Assembly: GCA_900755895.1 (NCBI GenBank)
Contig: CAAEIG010000081.1
Span: forward strand, 1-64,000
Reading direction: 5' to 3'
Length of the DNA: 64,000 nucleotides
From: Clostridia bacterium
GTDB taxonomy: Bacteria > Bacillota > Clostridia > Oscillospirales > Acutalibacteraceae
This document shows, in pieces, positions 15,981 to 24,147 of the stretch (the first letter of the stretch is position 1; each line of letters begins with the position of its first letter). The notes beneath the pieces are model-generated. The model saw only the letters and a list, made by a program, of their open reading frames with translations, was not told the DNA's origin and searched no databases. Position numbers and translations under genes: made by a program.

Positions 15981-16709
15981 ATGCTGGAATTGCAACATAT
16001 CTCTTGGACGGCCCCTGGGGGAAGCCAGGTGCTGCGAGATGTCAGCGTCAAGATTCCTGAGGGAAAACTGACAGTAATCACCGGTCCCAACGGCGGCGGC
16101 AAGACCACCTTGGCAAAGATCATCGCCGGGCTGGAGACCCCGGACAGCGGCAAAATCCTTCTGGACGGAAAGGATATCACCGGTTTGGACGTGACTCAGC
16201 GTGCCCGGGAGGGCGTGAGTTTCGCCTTCCAGCAGCCCGTGCGGTTTAAGGGCTTCACGGTGCGGCGACTGTTGGAGTTGTCCGCTGGGCAGAAGCTCCC
16301 CACGGACAAGCTCTGCGAGATGCTCAGCCGGGTGGGGCTTTGCGGACGGGAGTATATCGACCGGGAGGTAGATGGCACCCTCTCCGGCGGCGAGATCAAG
16401 CGGATTGAGATCGCCACTGTGCTGGCCCGCCACACCAAACTGTCCCTGTTTGACGAGCCCGAGGCGGGGATTGACCTGTGGAGCTTTACCAATTTGATCG
16501 ACGTGTTCCAAAGCTTGCGGGGCAAGCTTCACGGCACTCTTATCATCATTTCCCATCAGGAGCGGATTTTGGAGATTGCCGATGAGATCGTGGTGATTTC
16601 CGGGGGCACCCTGAAGGAGATGGGCCCCGGTGCGGAGGTCCTGCCCCAGCTGATCGCTAACAGTGGTCACTGCGAAGCATGTGTGAAGAGGGAGGCGGTG
16701 TTCTCATGA
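15981..16709 (+). CDS. sufC: SufC-type ABC ATPase of a minimal SUF Fe-S assembly system
   Basis: The 242-residue ATPase has Walker A GPNGGGKTT near residue 36, the Q-loop FAFQQPVRF, the signature LSGGEIKRIEI and Walker B LSLFDEPEAGID, then ISHQER. The KRIEIA and EPEAGID variants are SufC-like rather than transporter-like. SufC drives the SufB/SufD scaffold that builds Fe-S clusters in the cytoplasm. The ATG follows AAAGGAGA. Its last codons overlap sufB in an ATGA junction. No sufS, sufU or sufD is adjacent, as in the two-gene SUF systems known from anaerobes and archaea. Confidence 0.92.
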   Translation: MLELQHISWTAPGGSQVLRDVSVKIPEGKLTVITGPNGGGKTTLAKIIAGLETPDSGKILLDGKDITGLDVTQRAREGVSFAFQQPVRFKGFTVRRLLELSAGQKLPTDKLCEMLSRVGLCGREYIDREVDGTLSGGEIKRIEIATVLARHTKLSLFDEPEAGIDLWSFTNLIDVFQSLRGKLHGTLIIISHQERILEIADEIVVISGGTLKEMGPGAEVLPQLIANSGHCEACVKREAVFS

Positions 16710-17623
16710 AAAGCATAACGGAAGAACTGTTGAAGCTGGTGTCCGACTGGAAAGGTGATTTCAAGGGCGCCTTCAATATTCGGGAGGACGGGGGCTGTGC
16801 AGGCCGCCAGTCCACGGAGCACATCAAGATCGAGTCCAAAAAGGACCTTCCCGGCCTGGATATTCACATCCTTCCCGGGACCAAGGGGGAGACTGTTTCC
16901 ATCCCGGCATGCGTCACCCACGGTGACGTGGATGATCTGGTGTACAACGATTTCTATGTGGGCGAGTACGCCGATGTGACCATTGTGGCCGGCTGCGGTG
17001 TCCACACGGAAAATGGGGAGCCTGCCCGGCACAATGGAATCCACCGTTTCTTTTTGGAGAAGGGTGCTCGGGTCAAGTACATTGAAAAGCATGTGGGTAC
17101 CGGTCGCGGTGAGGGGATCCGCTCCATCGACCCGGTGACTCACTGTGAGCTGAAGGAGGGAGCCGTGTTGGAGATGGACACCTCCCAAATTGGCGGCGTG
17201 GACCGCACCAACCGGAAGACCTCCGCTGTGTTAGGTCCCAAGGCCAAGCTCCTGGTGCGTGAGCGCCTGTTGACCGAGCTGGATCAGGAGGCCTACACGG
17301 ATTTTGACGTGACCATGAACGGGGAAGGCGGGTCCGCGGATATCGTGTCCCGGTCCGTGGCCCGGGGGAATTCCTACCAGGCGTACCGGTCCAAGATTAC
17401 CGGCAATGCCCCTTGTGCAGGCCACTCTGAATGTGACGCCATCATTGCGGACAAGGGCCGGGTGGATGCCTCTCCCGAGCTGTCCGCCAACAACGGCGAT
17501 GCCGCTCTGATTCACGAGGCGGCCATCGGCAAGATCGCCGGTGAGCAGATCATGAAGCTGCGCACCCTGGGCCTTACTGAGGAAGAGGCCGAGGAGAAGA
17601 TCGTGGAAGGATTCCTCTCTTAA
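16706..17623 (+). CDS. sufB: SufB/SufD-family scaffold protein of minimal SUF system
   Basis: The 305-residue protein is shorter than classical SufB (about 470). The beta-helix core is present: VYNDFYVGEYADVTIVAGCG, NGIHRFFLEKGARVKY and GGVDRTNRKTSA, with the C-terminal family motif LSANNGDAALIHEAAIGKI near residue 255 that carries the conserved histidine. GHSECDAIIAD gives a conserved cysteine. The start overlaps the sufC stop by four bases and uses a GGGAGGCGG site, so the two products are made together. It is the cluster-building scaffold, probably working as a SufB2C2 complex. A strong bidirectional terminator follows. Confidence 0.9.
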   Translation: MKSITEELLKLVSDWKGDFKGAFNIREDGGCAGRQSTEHIKIESKKDLPGLDIHILPGTKGETVSIPACVTHGDVDDLVYNDFYVGEYADVTIVAGCGVHTENGEPARHNGIHRFFLEKGARVKYIEKHVGTGRGEGIRSIDPVTHCELKEGAVLEMDTSQIGGVDRTNRKTSAVLGPKAKLLVRERLLTELDQEAYTDFDVTMNGEGGSADIVSRSVARGNSYQAYRSKITGNAPCAGHSECDAIIADKGRVDASPELSANNGDAALIHEAAIGKIAGEQIMKLRTLGLTEEEAEEKIVEGFLS

Positions 17624-17630
17624 ATCATAA

Positions 17631-17674
17631 AAAGAAGGCCGCTGGTCCAATCCATGGAACCAGCGGCCTTTCTT
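17631..17674. terminator. Bidirectional terminator between sufB and the EamA gene
   Basis: AGAAGGCCGCTGGT pairs with ACCAGCGGCCTTTCT. A-rich sequence on the left and T-rich sequence on the right let it serve both converging operons. Confidence 0.92.
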
Positions 17675-17686
17675 ATGCTTTCAATT

Positions 17687-18553
17687 TTACACAACCAGCA
17701 GCAGGAGGGTGCCGGCGGTCAGGAGGAACAGCCCAATCCCAGCCTTTGGGGAGAGCTTTTCTTTTAGTACAATCCAGGAAAATGCCACGGTGAATAGCAA
17801 GCTCAGCTTGTCGATAGGAGCTACCAGCGAAGCCTCACCGGTCTGGAGAGCGCGGTAATAGCACAGCCAGGAAAGTCCCGTAGCCACACCGGACAACACC
17901 AGGAACAGCCAGCTTTTGCCGTCAATTCGGGGGATTCCCCGCTGCTTGCCCTGTGCCAGCACAATGATCCATGCCATGACAAGCACCACCACGGTACGCA
18001 GTGCAGTTCCCAGATTGGAGTCGATTCCTTCCACCCCCAGCTTGCCCAGGATGGTGGTTAAAGCGGCGAACACTGCGGAAAGAATGGCGTAAAAGAACCA
18101 CCCTTTGCTGCCACCCTTGGGTACAGCTACACCGTGCTTTTTCTCGATCATCAGATAGGTGCCCGCAGCAATGAGGACCATGCATCCCGTTTTCCCCCAG
18201 GAGAGGCTCTCACCTAGCAGAAGTACTCCAAGGATCATGGTCAGCAGGAGGGAGCTCTTGTCAATGGGGGCGACTTTGTTCACATCCCCCAGCTGCAATG
18301 CCTTGAAGTAGCAGATCCAGGAAGCGCCGGTTGCCAAGCCGGACAGGATCAGGAATAAGTAAGTGTTTCCGCCGATTGCAGCCAGATTGGGCACACCCCC
18401 GGTGAGAAAGGCCATCAGCCAGGCAAATACCAGAACGACGATGGTCCTCAGAGCCGTGGCCAGGTCGGAATCCACTTCTTTCAAGCCCATTTTTGCCAGA
18501 ATGGCCGTCAGTCCCGCAAAGGCTGCCGAGCCAAAGGCAAACAAAATCCACAT
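17687..18553 (-). CDS. EamA/DMT-family transporter
   Basis: The 288-residue membrane protein has ten predicted helices in two similar EamA halves. Each half shows the same pattern: AILAKMGLKEVDSDLATALR in the first and TILGKLGVEGIDSNLGTALR in the second, with SWICYFKALQLGD and SWLCYYRALQTGE. Such proteins export or import metabolites; the substrate is unknown. The ATG lies one base after the TAA of the APH-family kinase, so it is translationally coupled. It is the last gene of the dcd operon. Confidence 0.92.
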   Translation of the reverse strand: MWILFAFGSAAFAGLTAILAKMGLKEVDSDLATALRTIVVLVFAWLMAFLTGGVPNLAAIGGNTYLFLILSGLATGASWICYFKALQLGDVNKVAPIDKSSLLLTMILGVLLLGESLSWGKTGCMVLIAAGTYLMIEKKHGVAVPKGGSKGWFFYAILSAVFAALTTILGKLGVEGIDSNLGTALRTVVVLVMAWIIVLAQGKQRGIPRIDGKSWLFLVLSGVATGLSWLCYYRALQTGEASLVAPIDKLSLLFTVAFSWIVLKEKLSPKAGIGLFLLTAGTLLLLVV

Positions 18554-18554
18554 C

Positions 18555-19454
18555 TTACTTCATCTTCTCTCTCAATACTTGTTCCACCTCTGCCAGGGAG
18601 CGGAAGGGTTCCCTGTTTTCCCGCTGGGCCAGTTGGGTGAGAAAATCCCCGCCAAAGTCGTGGAGGCAGCAGCAGTCCAGCAGCCGCCGGAGGAAAACCT
18701 CCCGATCCTCCCCGGCAAAGAGGCGCCAAAGCCTCCCATCCCCGGAAAACAGCTCAAAGGCAATGGGGCCCAACTCGTACCAGGAGGGGGCTAGATGAGC
18801 GTCCGCCCAGTCGATGACCACAAAGCTTCCATCCTCCTGAACCAGCAAATTTTCCCCGGTGAGATCCCCATGGGTAAAGACCATTTCTCCCAGATCCAGG
18901 GTTTCCAGCCGGGCCAGCACCTCCTCCCGCAGGGAGGGGGTGAGCTTTTCTAGACGTTCATTAGTCCGAACAATGGCCTTGAGATCCTGGTGGGGTAGGG
19001 CGTTGGTGGGGCGGTTCATACGGGCCAGCAGTTCCCGCAGCTGTGTTACAAAGTTCTCCCTCTGAGATGAGGTTGCCTGTTTTAACCAGGGTCCAGCCTC
19101 TTTTCCCGGGGAATATTCCGTGACAAGGTAGTAGAAGTCATACTTGTCGGAGATTATCCCTTGCGCTACCACTCTGGGCAGGGGGATTCCCCACTCCATG
19201 GCCTGGCGGGAGGCCGCCAGCTCCGTGGAGAAGTCCACCTTTGGGTCCAGGCCGGACTCCTTGGGAAAGAAGATTTTCAGCACAAAATCCCCGCACCGAA
19301 ATACGCCGTTGGTACCGGGAGTGAGGGGGGAAAGCTCCTGCCAGGGCAGAGCTTCCCGGCGGCAGATTTCCTTTGCCAATGGGGTGAAAGCGGGGATGGA
19401 CTGGAACACCCGGCCCCAGTCCCGCCAATTTTCAATGGTATCTGCAAACAGCAT
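18555..19454 (-). CDS. APH/choline kinase-family phosphotransferase
   Basis: The 299-residue soluble protein has a kinase-like fold: NGVFRCGDFVLKIFF with the ATP-binding lysine near residue 62, the Brenner catalytic motif VFTHGDLTGENLLV near residue 197, and the metal site VVIDWADAHLAP near residue 215. This family phosphorylates aminoglycosides, homoserine, choline, sugars or nucleosides; the substrate here is not evident. The start after CAGGAGTG gives the typical length. It lies four bases after dCTP deaminase and one base before the EamA gene. Confidence 0.85.
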   Translation of the reverse strand: MLFADTIENWRDWGRVFQSIPAFTPLAKEICRREALPWQELSPLTPGTNGVFRCGDFVLKIFFPKESGLDPKVDFSTELAASRQAMEWGIPLPRVVAQGIISDKYDFYYLVTEYSPGKEAGPWLKQATSSQRENFVTQLRELLARMNRPTNALPHQDLKAIVRTNERLEKLTPSLREEVLARLETLDLGEMVFTHGDLTGENLLVQEDGSFVVIDWADAHLAPSWYELGPIAFELFSGDGRLWRLFAGEDREVFLRRLLDCCCLHDFGGDFLTQLAQRENREPFRSLAEVEQVLREKMK

Positions 19455-19458
19455 GGAA

Positions 19459-19980
19459 TCACTCCTGGAAATCTTGGTACAACAGGCTGGGTTGAATGCC
19501 GGTGTTGTTTTGATACTTCCCGCTCTGGTACCGGTCATAGTCGCCTTTGATGTCGTGGTAGTAGATCTGGCAAATTTCTACCCCGGCGTAGATGCGGATA
19601 GGCTGGACGCAGAAGATCTCCAATGTCCAGTATCCTGAGAAGCCCACATCTCCAAAGCCCGCAGTGACGTGGATGAACAGCCCCAGCCTTCCCACAGAGG
19701 AGCGTCCCTCCAACATGGGGACAAAGCAGTCGGTTTTGGTGAATTCCCGTGTTCTGCCCAGATAGAGGGTTTGGGGCTCCAGCACCAAGCCCTCTTCAGG
19801 GATGTGCAGTTTTCTCACGGGGTTCGGGGTTTTCATATCCAGCAGTTTGTTCTCATACACCAGCAGTTCATCGTGGAGGGAGAGATTATAGCTGTTGGGA
19901 TTCAGCCGTTTTTCATCAAAGGGTTCGATGACGATCTCCTTTCCAATGTGCCGCTGGATTTCCTTTCCGGATAAAATCAT
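19459..19980 (-). CDS. dcd: dCTP deaminase
   Basis: The 173-residue trimeric dUTPase-like enzyme converts dCTP to dUTP (some members go to dUMP). Family motifs are NPNSYNLSLHDEL, VPMLEGRSSVGRLGLFIHVT, AGFGDVGFSGYWTLE with the catalytic glutamate, and SGKYQNNTGIQPS at the C-terminus. The ATG follows AAGGAGGGA. It is the first gene of a three-gene operon with a kinase and a transporter, and has a clear promoter 29-57 bp upstream. Confidence 0.95.
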   Translation of the reverse strand: MILSGKEIQRHIGKEIVIEPFDEKRLNPNSYNLSLHDELLVYENKLLDMKTPNPVRKLHIPEEGLVLEPQTLYLGRTREFTKTDCFVPMLEGRSSVGRLGLFIHVTAGFGDVGFSGYWTLEIFCVQPIRIYAGVEICQIYYHDIKGDYDRYQSGKYQNNTGIQPSLLYQDFQE

Positions 19981-20008
19981 GTGGTTCCCTCCTTTTCTCA
20001 ATGCTCTC

Positions 20009-20037
20009 ATCATATCACGGTGGGGAACCCTGTGCAA
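20009..20037 (-). promoter_or_regulatory. Sigma-A promoter of the dcd operon
   Basis: On the minus strand TTGCAC, 17 bp, TATGAT, ending 29 bp before the dcd start. Confidence 0.78.
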
Positions 20038-20062
20038 GCAGCAGGTTCCATTCTGTTTCCTC

Positions 20063-20091
20063 TTGCCATTTGTTGTGGAATATTGTAAAAT
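20063..20091 (+). promoter_or_regulatory. Sigma-A promoter of the first MATE gene
   Basis: TTGCCA, 17 bp, TAAAAT. The predicted start point near 20099 leaves too little leader for the ATG at 20105, which supports the TTG start at 20135. Confidence 0.72.
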
Positions 20092-20134
20092 ATAATTGTT
20101 GCGAATGAAACTTTTTGGGAAAGGCGGAACAGAA

Positions 20135-21511
20135 TTGGGACTTTATGACCGGATCAAGCCCTATTTGGGGGACAAGCATTTTTACAAGCAAGTGGCGGCC
20201 ATTGCTTTGCCTATTTCAGCACAAAGTCTTATCACCATTGGTGTGAATATGACGGATACGGTGATGTTGGGAAAGTTGGGAGAGACGGCGCTGTCCGCAT
20301 CGGCTTTGGCCAACCAGTTTATCAGCATCTTTCAAATTTGCTGCATGGGTATCGGCATGGGGGCTTCTGTGTTGACCTCCCGGTTTTGGGGCATGCAGGA
20401 TAAGCACTCCCTGCGGAAAGCGGTCACCATCATGCTGCGGCTTTGCTTTGTGTTTGGACTGGCTTTTACCCTAGCTACGGTGATCACTCCCGATGGGCTG
20501 ATGCGCATATACACCAATGATCCGGAGATTATTCAGGCAGGCGCCAGTTATTTCCGGTGGTCCATTCCCTGTTATTGGCTGCTGGGATTTTCCTTGACGT
20601 GTACAATTGTGCTGCGCAGCGTGGGCCAGGTAAAGCTCCCACTGATCTGTTCCATTTGTGCCTTTTTTATCAACGTCTTTTTCAACTACATGTTCATCTT
20701 CGGTGCATTCGGTGCTCCGCGCATGGAGGTAGCTGGTGCTGCATTGGGTACAGTGATTGCTCGTGTGTTTGAGTTTTGCTTCATCTGCGGGTATTTTCTC
20801 TTTGTGGATAAACGTGTGGGATACCGCTTGAAGCATCTGGCTATGAAGTGCCGTGACCTGGTGGGGGATTACCTGCGCATCAGCATTCCTGTGTTGGTCA
20901 GCGATACGCTATTAGGGCTGGGTAACAGCGCAGTGGCCATGGTGATGGGCCGGGTAGGTGCCACCTTCGTGGCGGCGAACTCCATTACCACCGTGACCCA
21001 ACAGCTTTCCACGGTGTTTATTCAAGGTATTGGCAATGCCAGCTCCATCATTACAGGGCATACTTTGGGCCAGGGCGAATTGGACAAGGCTCAGCGCCAG
21101 GGATTTACTTTCCTAGGCTTGGGATTTGTTGTAGGTCTCTTGGGCGGTATTTTGATTATGATAATCAGCGGCCCTGTGATCTCCTTCTATGACATTACGC
21201 CTGAGACCAAAGGCATTGCGGAACAGCTGATGATAGCCGTGGGCTTTATTGTCATTTTCCAATCCATGAACTCCATTCTTACCAAAGGCGTGCTCCGAGG
21301 CGGTGGAGACACCAAGTTCTTGATGGTGGCGGATATCCTGTTCCTCTGGGTGGCGTCCGTACCGTTGGGAGCCCTGGCTGGATTGGTGTGGCATATGCCC
21401 GCTTTCTGGATCTACACCTTCTTAAAGATTGACCAGATCATCAAAGCAGTGTGGTGTGTGTTCCGGCTTTCCAGCAAAAAGTGGATCAAGCGGATCGACA
21501 GTCGCGGCTGA
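20135..21511 (+). CDS. MATE-family multidrug/Na+ antiporter
   Basis: The 458-residue protein has 12 predicted helices in two bundles: AIALPISAQSLITIGVNMTD in the first and VLVSDTLLGLGNSAVAMVMG in the second, a repeat typical of MATE. The TTG at 20135 is chosen because it follows AAAGGCGG and suits the promoter position; the ATG at 20105 has no Shine-Dalgarno site. It is monocistronic and closed by a strong terminator. It probably exports cationic compounds in exchange for Na+ or H+. Confidence 0.93.
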   Translation: MGLYDRIKPYLGDKHFYKQVAAIALPISAQSLITIGVNMTDTVMLGKLGETALSASALANQFISIFQICCMGIGMGASVLTSRFWGMQDKHSLRKAVTIMLRLCFVFGLAFTLATVITPDGLMRIYTNDPEIIQAGASYFRWSIPCYWLLGFSLTCTIVLRSVGQVKLPLICSICAFFINVFFNYMFIFGAFGAPRMEVAGAALGTVIARVFEFCFICGYFLFVDKRVGYRLKHLAMKCRDLVGDYLRISIPVLVSDTLLGLGNSAVAMVMGRVGATFVAANSITTVTQQLSTVFIQGIGNASSIITGHTLGQGELDKAQRQGFTFLGLGFVVGLLGGILIMIISGPVISFYDITPETKGIAEQLMIAVGFIVIFQSMNSILTKGVLRGGGDTKFLMVADILFLWVASVPLGALAGLVWHMPAFWIYTFLKIDQIIKAVWCVFRLSSKKWIKRIDSRG

Positions 21512-21537
21512 ACGCGAGGGGACCAGAAAAAGCAGAA

Positions 21538-21573
21538 GCGGACTCTCCTGAAAAGGGGGAGTCCGCCTTTTTC
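21538..21573 (+). terminator. Intrinsic terminator after the first MATE gene
   Basis: GCGGACTC(TCC) pairs with (GGG)GAGTCCGC around a short loop, followed by CTTTTT. It lies between converging genes and may also stop the histidine kinase transcript. Confidence 0.9.
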
Positions 21574-21596
21574 TGCCAAAAACAAACATTTCAATG

Positions 21597-22847
21597 TTAT
21601 GACGCGGGCAGGGTGACTGAGATAGTCAGGGAAGCTTCATCCTCAGTGCTGGCCCAGATTTTCCCTTTGTGAGCGCTGACAATGGCAGCGGCAATAGAAA
21701 GCCCCAGCCCGTAGCCCCCTGTTTGGGAGTTGCGAGAGGGATCCCCTCGATAGAACCGGTCAAAGAGGTGGGGGAGGCTGTCCTTGGGGATAAGGTCCGC
21801 TGTGTTGCTCACGGTGAGTCGAATGAGATTTTTTTGCTTCTCCAGAGAGAAGCAAATGTTCCCGCCGTCGCTGGAGTATTTGACGGCGTTGTCCAGAAGA
21901 ATGGAAAACAGCTGGCGTAGCGCTTTCTCGTCCCCCGTGATGGAGAGCATGGGTTGAATCCGGCAGGTGAGAGATTTGTTCTGGGTCCTGGCCAGAGCTT
22001 GAAACGCTGTCACAGTTTCCTCGGCAACGTCCGACAGGGGGAATTCAATCACCTGGAGTCGGGGCTGTTCCTCCTCCATTCTGGCCAGCAAAATCAAGTT
22101 ATTGGTCAAATCGGCCAGTCGCTTAGTCTGGTTTTGGATGTCGCTGAGCCACTCGTTTTTTCCAAAGTCCATCTCTAAGATTTCAGCATCTGCGTCGATG
22201 ACCGTCAAAGGTGTTTTCAATTCATGACCGGCGTCCGTGATGAACTGCTTCTGCTTTTCGTAGGTTTCGGAAAAGGGTTTGACAATCTTTCGGGACAGTA
22301 CCAGCATCAGCAAAAATACTGCCAAAAGTCCTGCCAGAGAGACCAGTGCGCAGGTGAGCATAATGGTGTGAAAAGTGCTCAAATTCCGGCCGCAGTCCAA
22401 GAAGATCACATGGGTTTCATCCCCGTCCGTGAAGACGGTGTAGCGATAGGTGTCCACAAAACCGGAGGTGCGCCCGCTTTTCCAGACGTTCTCCCCATAT
22501 TGGATGGCGGCAGAGGTATCCACAGCGGCAATTTTTCCCGTATTTACCGCAATGGTATTGCCGTCATTGTCTAGAAACACGGAGAAATATCTGGATTCAT
22601 AGGGAAGCTCTGGAGATAGGCGGTGAAGTTCTCCTTGGGGGTGTTGGGGGGGAGTGCGGTCTTGATCGGTTTTGTCAGGTTCTGGGAAGCGTCCATCATT
22701 CTCCACCAGAATCTGTAGAATGTTGTCAGCGTTGGTAATTAAATTGTGGTAATTCAGTACCCCGGCGATCCCCAGAATGATGAATAGGACGGTGAACAGA
22801 GAAAACATGGAGGCAAAGATCAATTTGATGCGCAGCTTTTTCAGCAT
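21597..22847 (-). CDS. Sensor histidine kinase
   Basis: The 416-residue kinase has a transmembrane helix near residues 9-31, an extracytoplasmic sensor of about 125 residues, and a second helix (TIMLTCALVSLAGLLAVFLL) near residue 165. The HisKA phospho-acceptor is ITDAGHELKTPLTVIDADAE and the HATPase_c domain ends with DRFYRGDPSRNSQTGGYGLG. The ATG follows GGAGGAG and overlaps the response-regulator stop by seven bases. The signal is unknown. Confidence 0.94.
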   Translation of the reverse strand: MLKKLRIKLIFASMFSLFTVLFIILGIAGVLNYHNLITNADNILQILVENDGRFPEPDKTDQDRTPPQHPQGELHRLSPELPYESRYFSVFLDNDGNTIAVNTGKIAAVDTSAAIQYGENVWKSGRTSGFVDTYRYTVFTDGDETHVIFLDCGRNLSTFHTIMLTCALVSLAGLLAVFLLMLVLSRKIVKPFSETYEKQKQFITDAGHELKTPLTVIDADAEILEMDFGKNEWLSDIQNQTKRLADLTNNLILLARMEEEQPRLQVIEFPLSDVAEETVTAFQALARTQNKSLTCRIQPMLSITGDEKALRQLFSILLDNAVKYSSDGGNICFSLEKQKNLIRLTVSNTADLIPKDSLPHLFDRFYRGDPSRNSQTGGYGLGLSIAAAIVSAHKGKIWASTEDEASLTISVTLPAS

Positions 22848-23518
22848 GGGAGCTCCTCCAAGGAATACCCGGCGTTGCGGGTGGCTTTGATTTGGATATT
22901 CGCGTCCAGAGCCGCCAACTTTTTGCGCAGGTATGAGATGTATACCCACACCACATTGATTTCCGCATCGCTGTCATAGCCCCAGATTTTTTCCATAAGC
23001 CGTTGCGTGGAGATCAGACAGCGGGGGTTGTTCATGAGGAGCTCCAGCAGTTGGAATTCCTTGTTGGCCAGGCGGAAACTGCCCGTTGGGGAGGAGACTT
23101 CAAAAGTGGCCCGATCCAACGTCACATTTCCAAATTGCAGCGTGGAGTTTGACTGAGCAGCTTGTACCCTGGTCATGGCCCGGATGCGGGCCAGCAACTC
23201 CTGGGAGTGGAAAGGCTTGGTGAGATAGTCGTTGGCGCCGGCGTCCAGCCCCAGGACCTTGTCATCCACTTCTGATTTAGCGGTGAGCAGCAGCACCGGG
23301 ATGAGATTTCCTCTTCGGCGCAGCTCCTTGAGTACGGAGATGCCATCCAGTTTGGGCATCATGATGTCCAGAATGACACCGTCATAGTTGTCAGCTTGAA
23401 GGTAGTCCCGGGCGGCTTGTCCGTCGTAGACCTGGTCTACGGCATAGTGGTTGCGCACGAGAATGGCGGTCAGAGCTTTGGATAGGGCCTTTTCGTCCTC
23501 TGCCAGTAAAAGTCTCAT
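22841..23518 (-). CDS. OmpR/PhoB-family response regulator
   Basis: The 225-residue protein has a receiver domain (LLLAEDEKALSKALTAIL, phospho-acceptor in YDGVILDIMMPKLDG near residue 51, LTAKSEVDDKVLGLDAGAND) and a winged-helix effector (FRLANKEFQLLELLMNNP, WGYDSDAEINVVWVYISYLR). The ATG follows AAAGGAGAAA. It overlaps the downstream kinase gene. The 3' neighbour of its promoter region is the divergent hairpin-regulated small gene. Confidence 0.95.
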   Translation of the reverse strand: MRLLLAEDEKALSKALTAILVRNHYAVDQVYDGQAARDYLQADNYDGVILDIMMPKLDGISVLKELRRRGNLIPVLLLTAKSEVDDKVLGLDAGANDYLTKPFHSQELLARIRAMTRVQAAQSNSTLQFGNVTLDRATFEVSSPTGSFRLANKEFQLLELLMNNPRCLISTQRLMEKIWGYDSDAEINVVWVYISYLRKKLAALDANIQIKATRNAGYSLEELPC

Positions 23519-23701
23519 AGGTGGTTTCTCCTTTCTCAACGGGGACAAAGTGGAGGATTTCTTTCCATGACAGGGAATAGTATAACGGAGGAACCTGAAT
23601 TTTACTTGAAAAAAGATAATCTCCGATTGAATTTTTCAAGTTCTTACGGGGACAGGCGGGAATTCCAAGAAAGGTCCCTGTGGATTTGTGCAGAATTGCC
23701 T

Positions 23702-23730
23702 TTGAAAAAAAGAGGAAACACTTGTATAAT
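23702..23730 (+). promoter_or_regulatory. Strong sigma-A promoter before the first hairpin
   Basis: TTGAAA, 17 bp, perfect TATAAT. The predicted transcript begins at about 23737, exactly at the foot of the terminator hairpin. Confidence 0.82.
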
Positions 23731-23737
23731 AGAACTC

Positions 23738-23790
23738 GAACGTGTGGCAGAAATTGCGTAAATCCAGTTTCTGTCACACGTTCTTTTTTT
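23738..23790 (+). terminator. Attenuator-like intrinsic terminator at the transcript start
   Basis: A 16-bp stem (left arm 23738-23753, right arm 23768-23783, 15 of 16 paired) with a 14-base loop containing GCGTAAATCCAG is followed by TTTTTTT. It lies between the promoter and the RBS of the 79-residue gene, so it either attenuates that gene or ends a very short RNA. Confidence 0.85.
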
Positions 23791-23816
23791 ATTTTTCGGA
23801 AAACGGAGGTGCATTC

Positions 23817-24056
23817 ATGAAACGAATTCAAGCGGCCTGTATTTGTCAGACACTCCATTTTATGCTGAAGGACGGTGTTCCGCAGGATATTGCTGCTTGT
23901 CAGGTGCAGGAAGAAGTGGCAGCCTACAAGCGTTCCTTGGACAATAACCGGGTCCAGTATAAGATCCTGGAGGAAACTCCACAGCCTGATGGGTCGGTGA
24001 TTCTAAAGGTAATTAAGCAGTACAATCAAAGCCCTGTTGGGGAATATCTCAACTAA
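23817..24056 (+). CDS. Small conserved-looking protein of unknown function
   Basis: The 79-residue protein starts MKRIQAACICQTLHFMLKDG after a CGGAGG site. It ends with ILEETPQPDGSVILKVIKQY, which looks like a small alpha/beta fold with a beta hairpin at the C-terminus. No signal peptide or membrane segment is visible and I do not recognise the family. It lies between two hairpins that share a loop sequence and 91 bp before a MATE exporter. A regulatory or accessory role for that exporter is possible but unproven. Confidence 0.72.
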   Translation: MKRIQAACICQTLHFMLKDGVPQDIAACQVQEEVAAYKRSLDNNRVQYKILEETPQPDGSVILKVIKQYNQSPVGEYLN

Positions 24057-24070
24057 AACTTTTGCGAAGA

Positions 24071-24121
24071 AGCGTGTGGCCGGCCAATGGCGTAAATCCA
24101 GCGGAGGCCCGCGCTCTTTTT
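24071..24121 (+). terminator. Second terminator hairpin, before the MATE gene
   Basis: AGCGTGTGGCC pairs with GGCCCGCGCT (one bulge) around a 24-base loop containing GCGTAAATCCAG, and is followed by CTTTTT. Read-through is required to reach the MATE gene unless a separate promoter exists. Confidence 0.72.
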
Positions 24122-24147
24122 GCGTAAATTCAGAAAGGACTGACACG

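Larger units (their letters stand above)
23756..24133 (+). repeat. Three copies of GCGTAAATYCAG around the small gene
   Basis: GCGTAAATCCAG occurs at 23756-23767 (loop of the first hairpin) and at 24090-24101 (loop of the second hairpin). GCGTAAATTCAG occurs at 24122-24133, just before the MATE ribosome-binding site. CGTGTGGC also precedes the first two copies (23741, 24073), so the 5' arm and loop appear duplicated. Confidence 0.75.

Noticed and set aside
23756..24133. A CRISPR array from the repeated GCGTAAATCCAG
   Set aside because: There are only three short copies at uneven spacing with a gene between them, and two lie in terminator loops.
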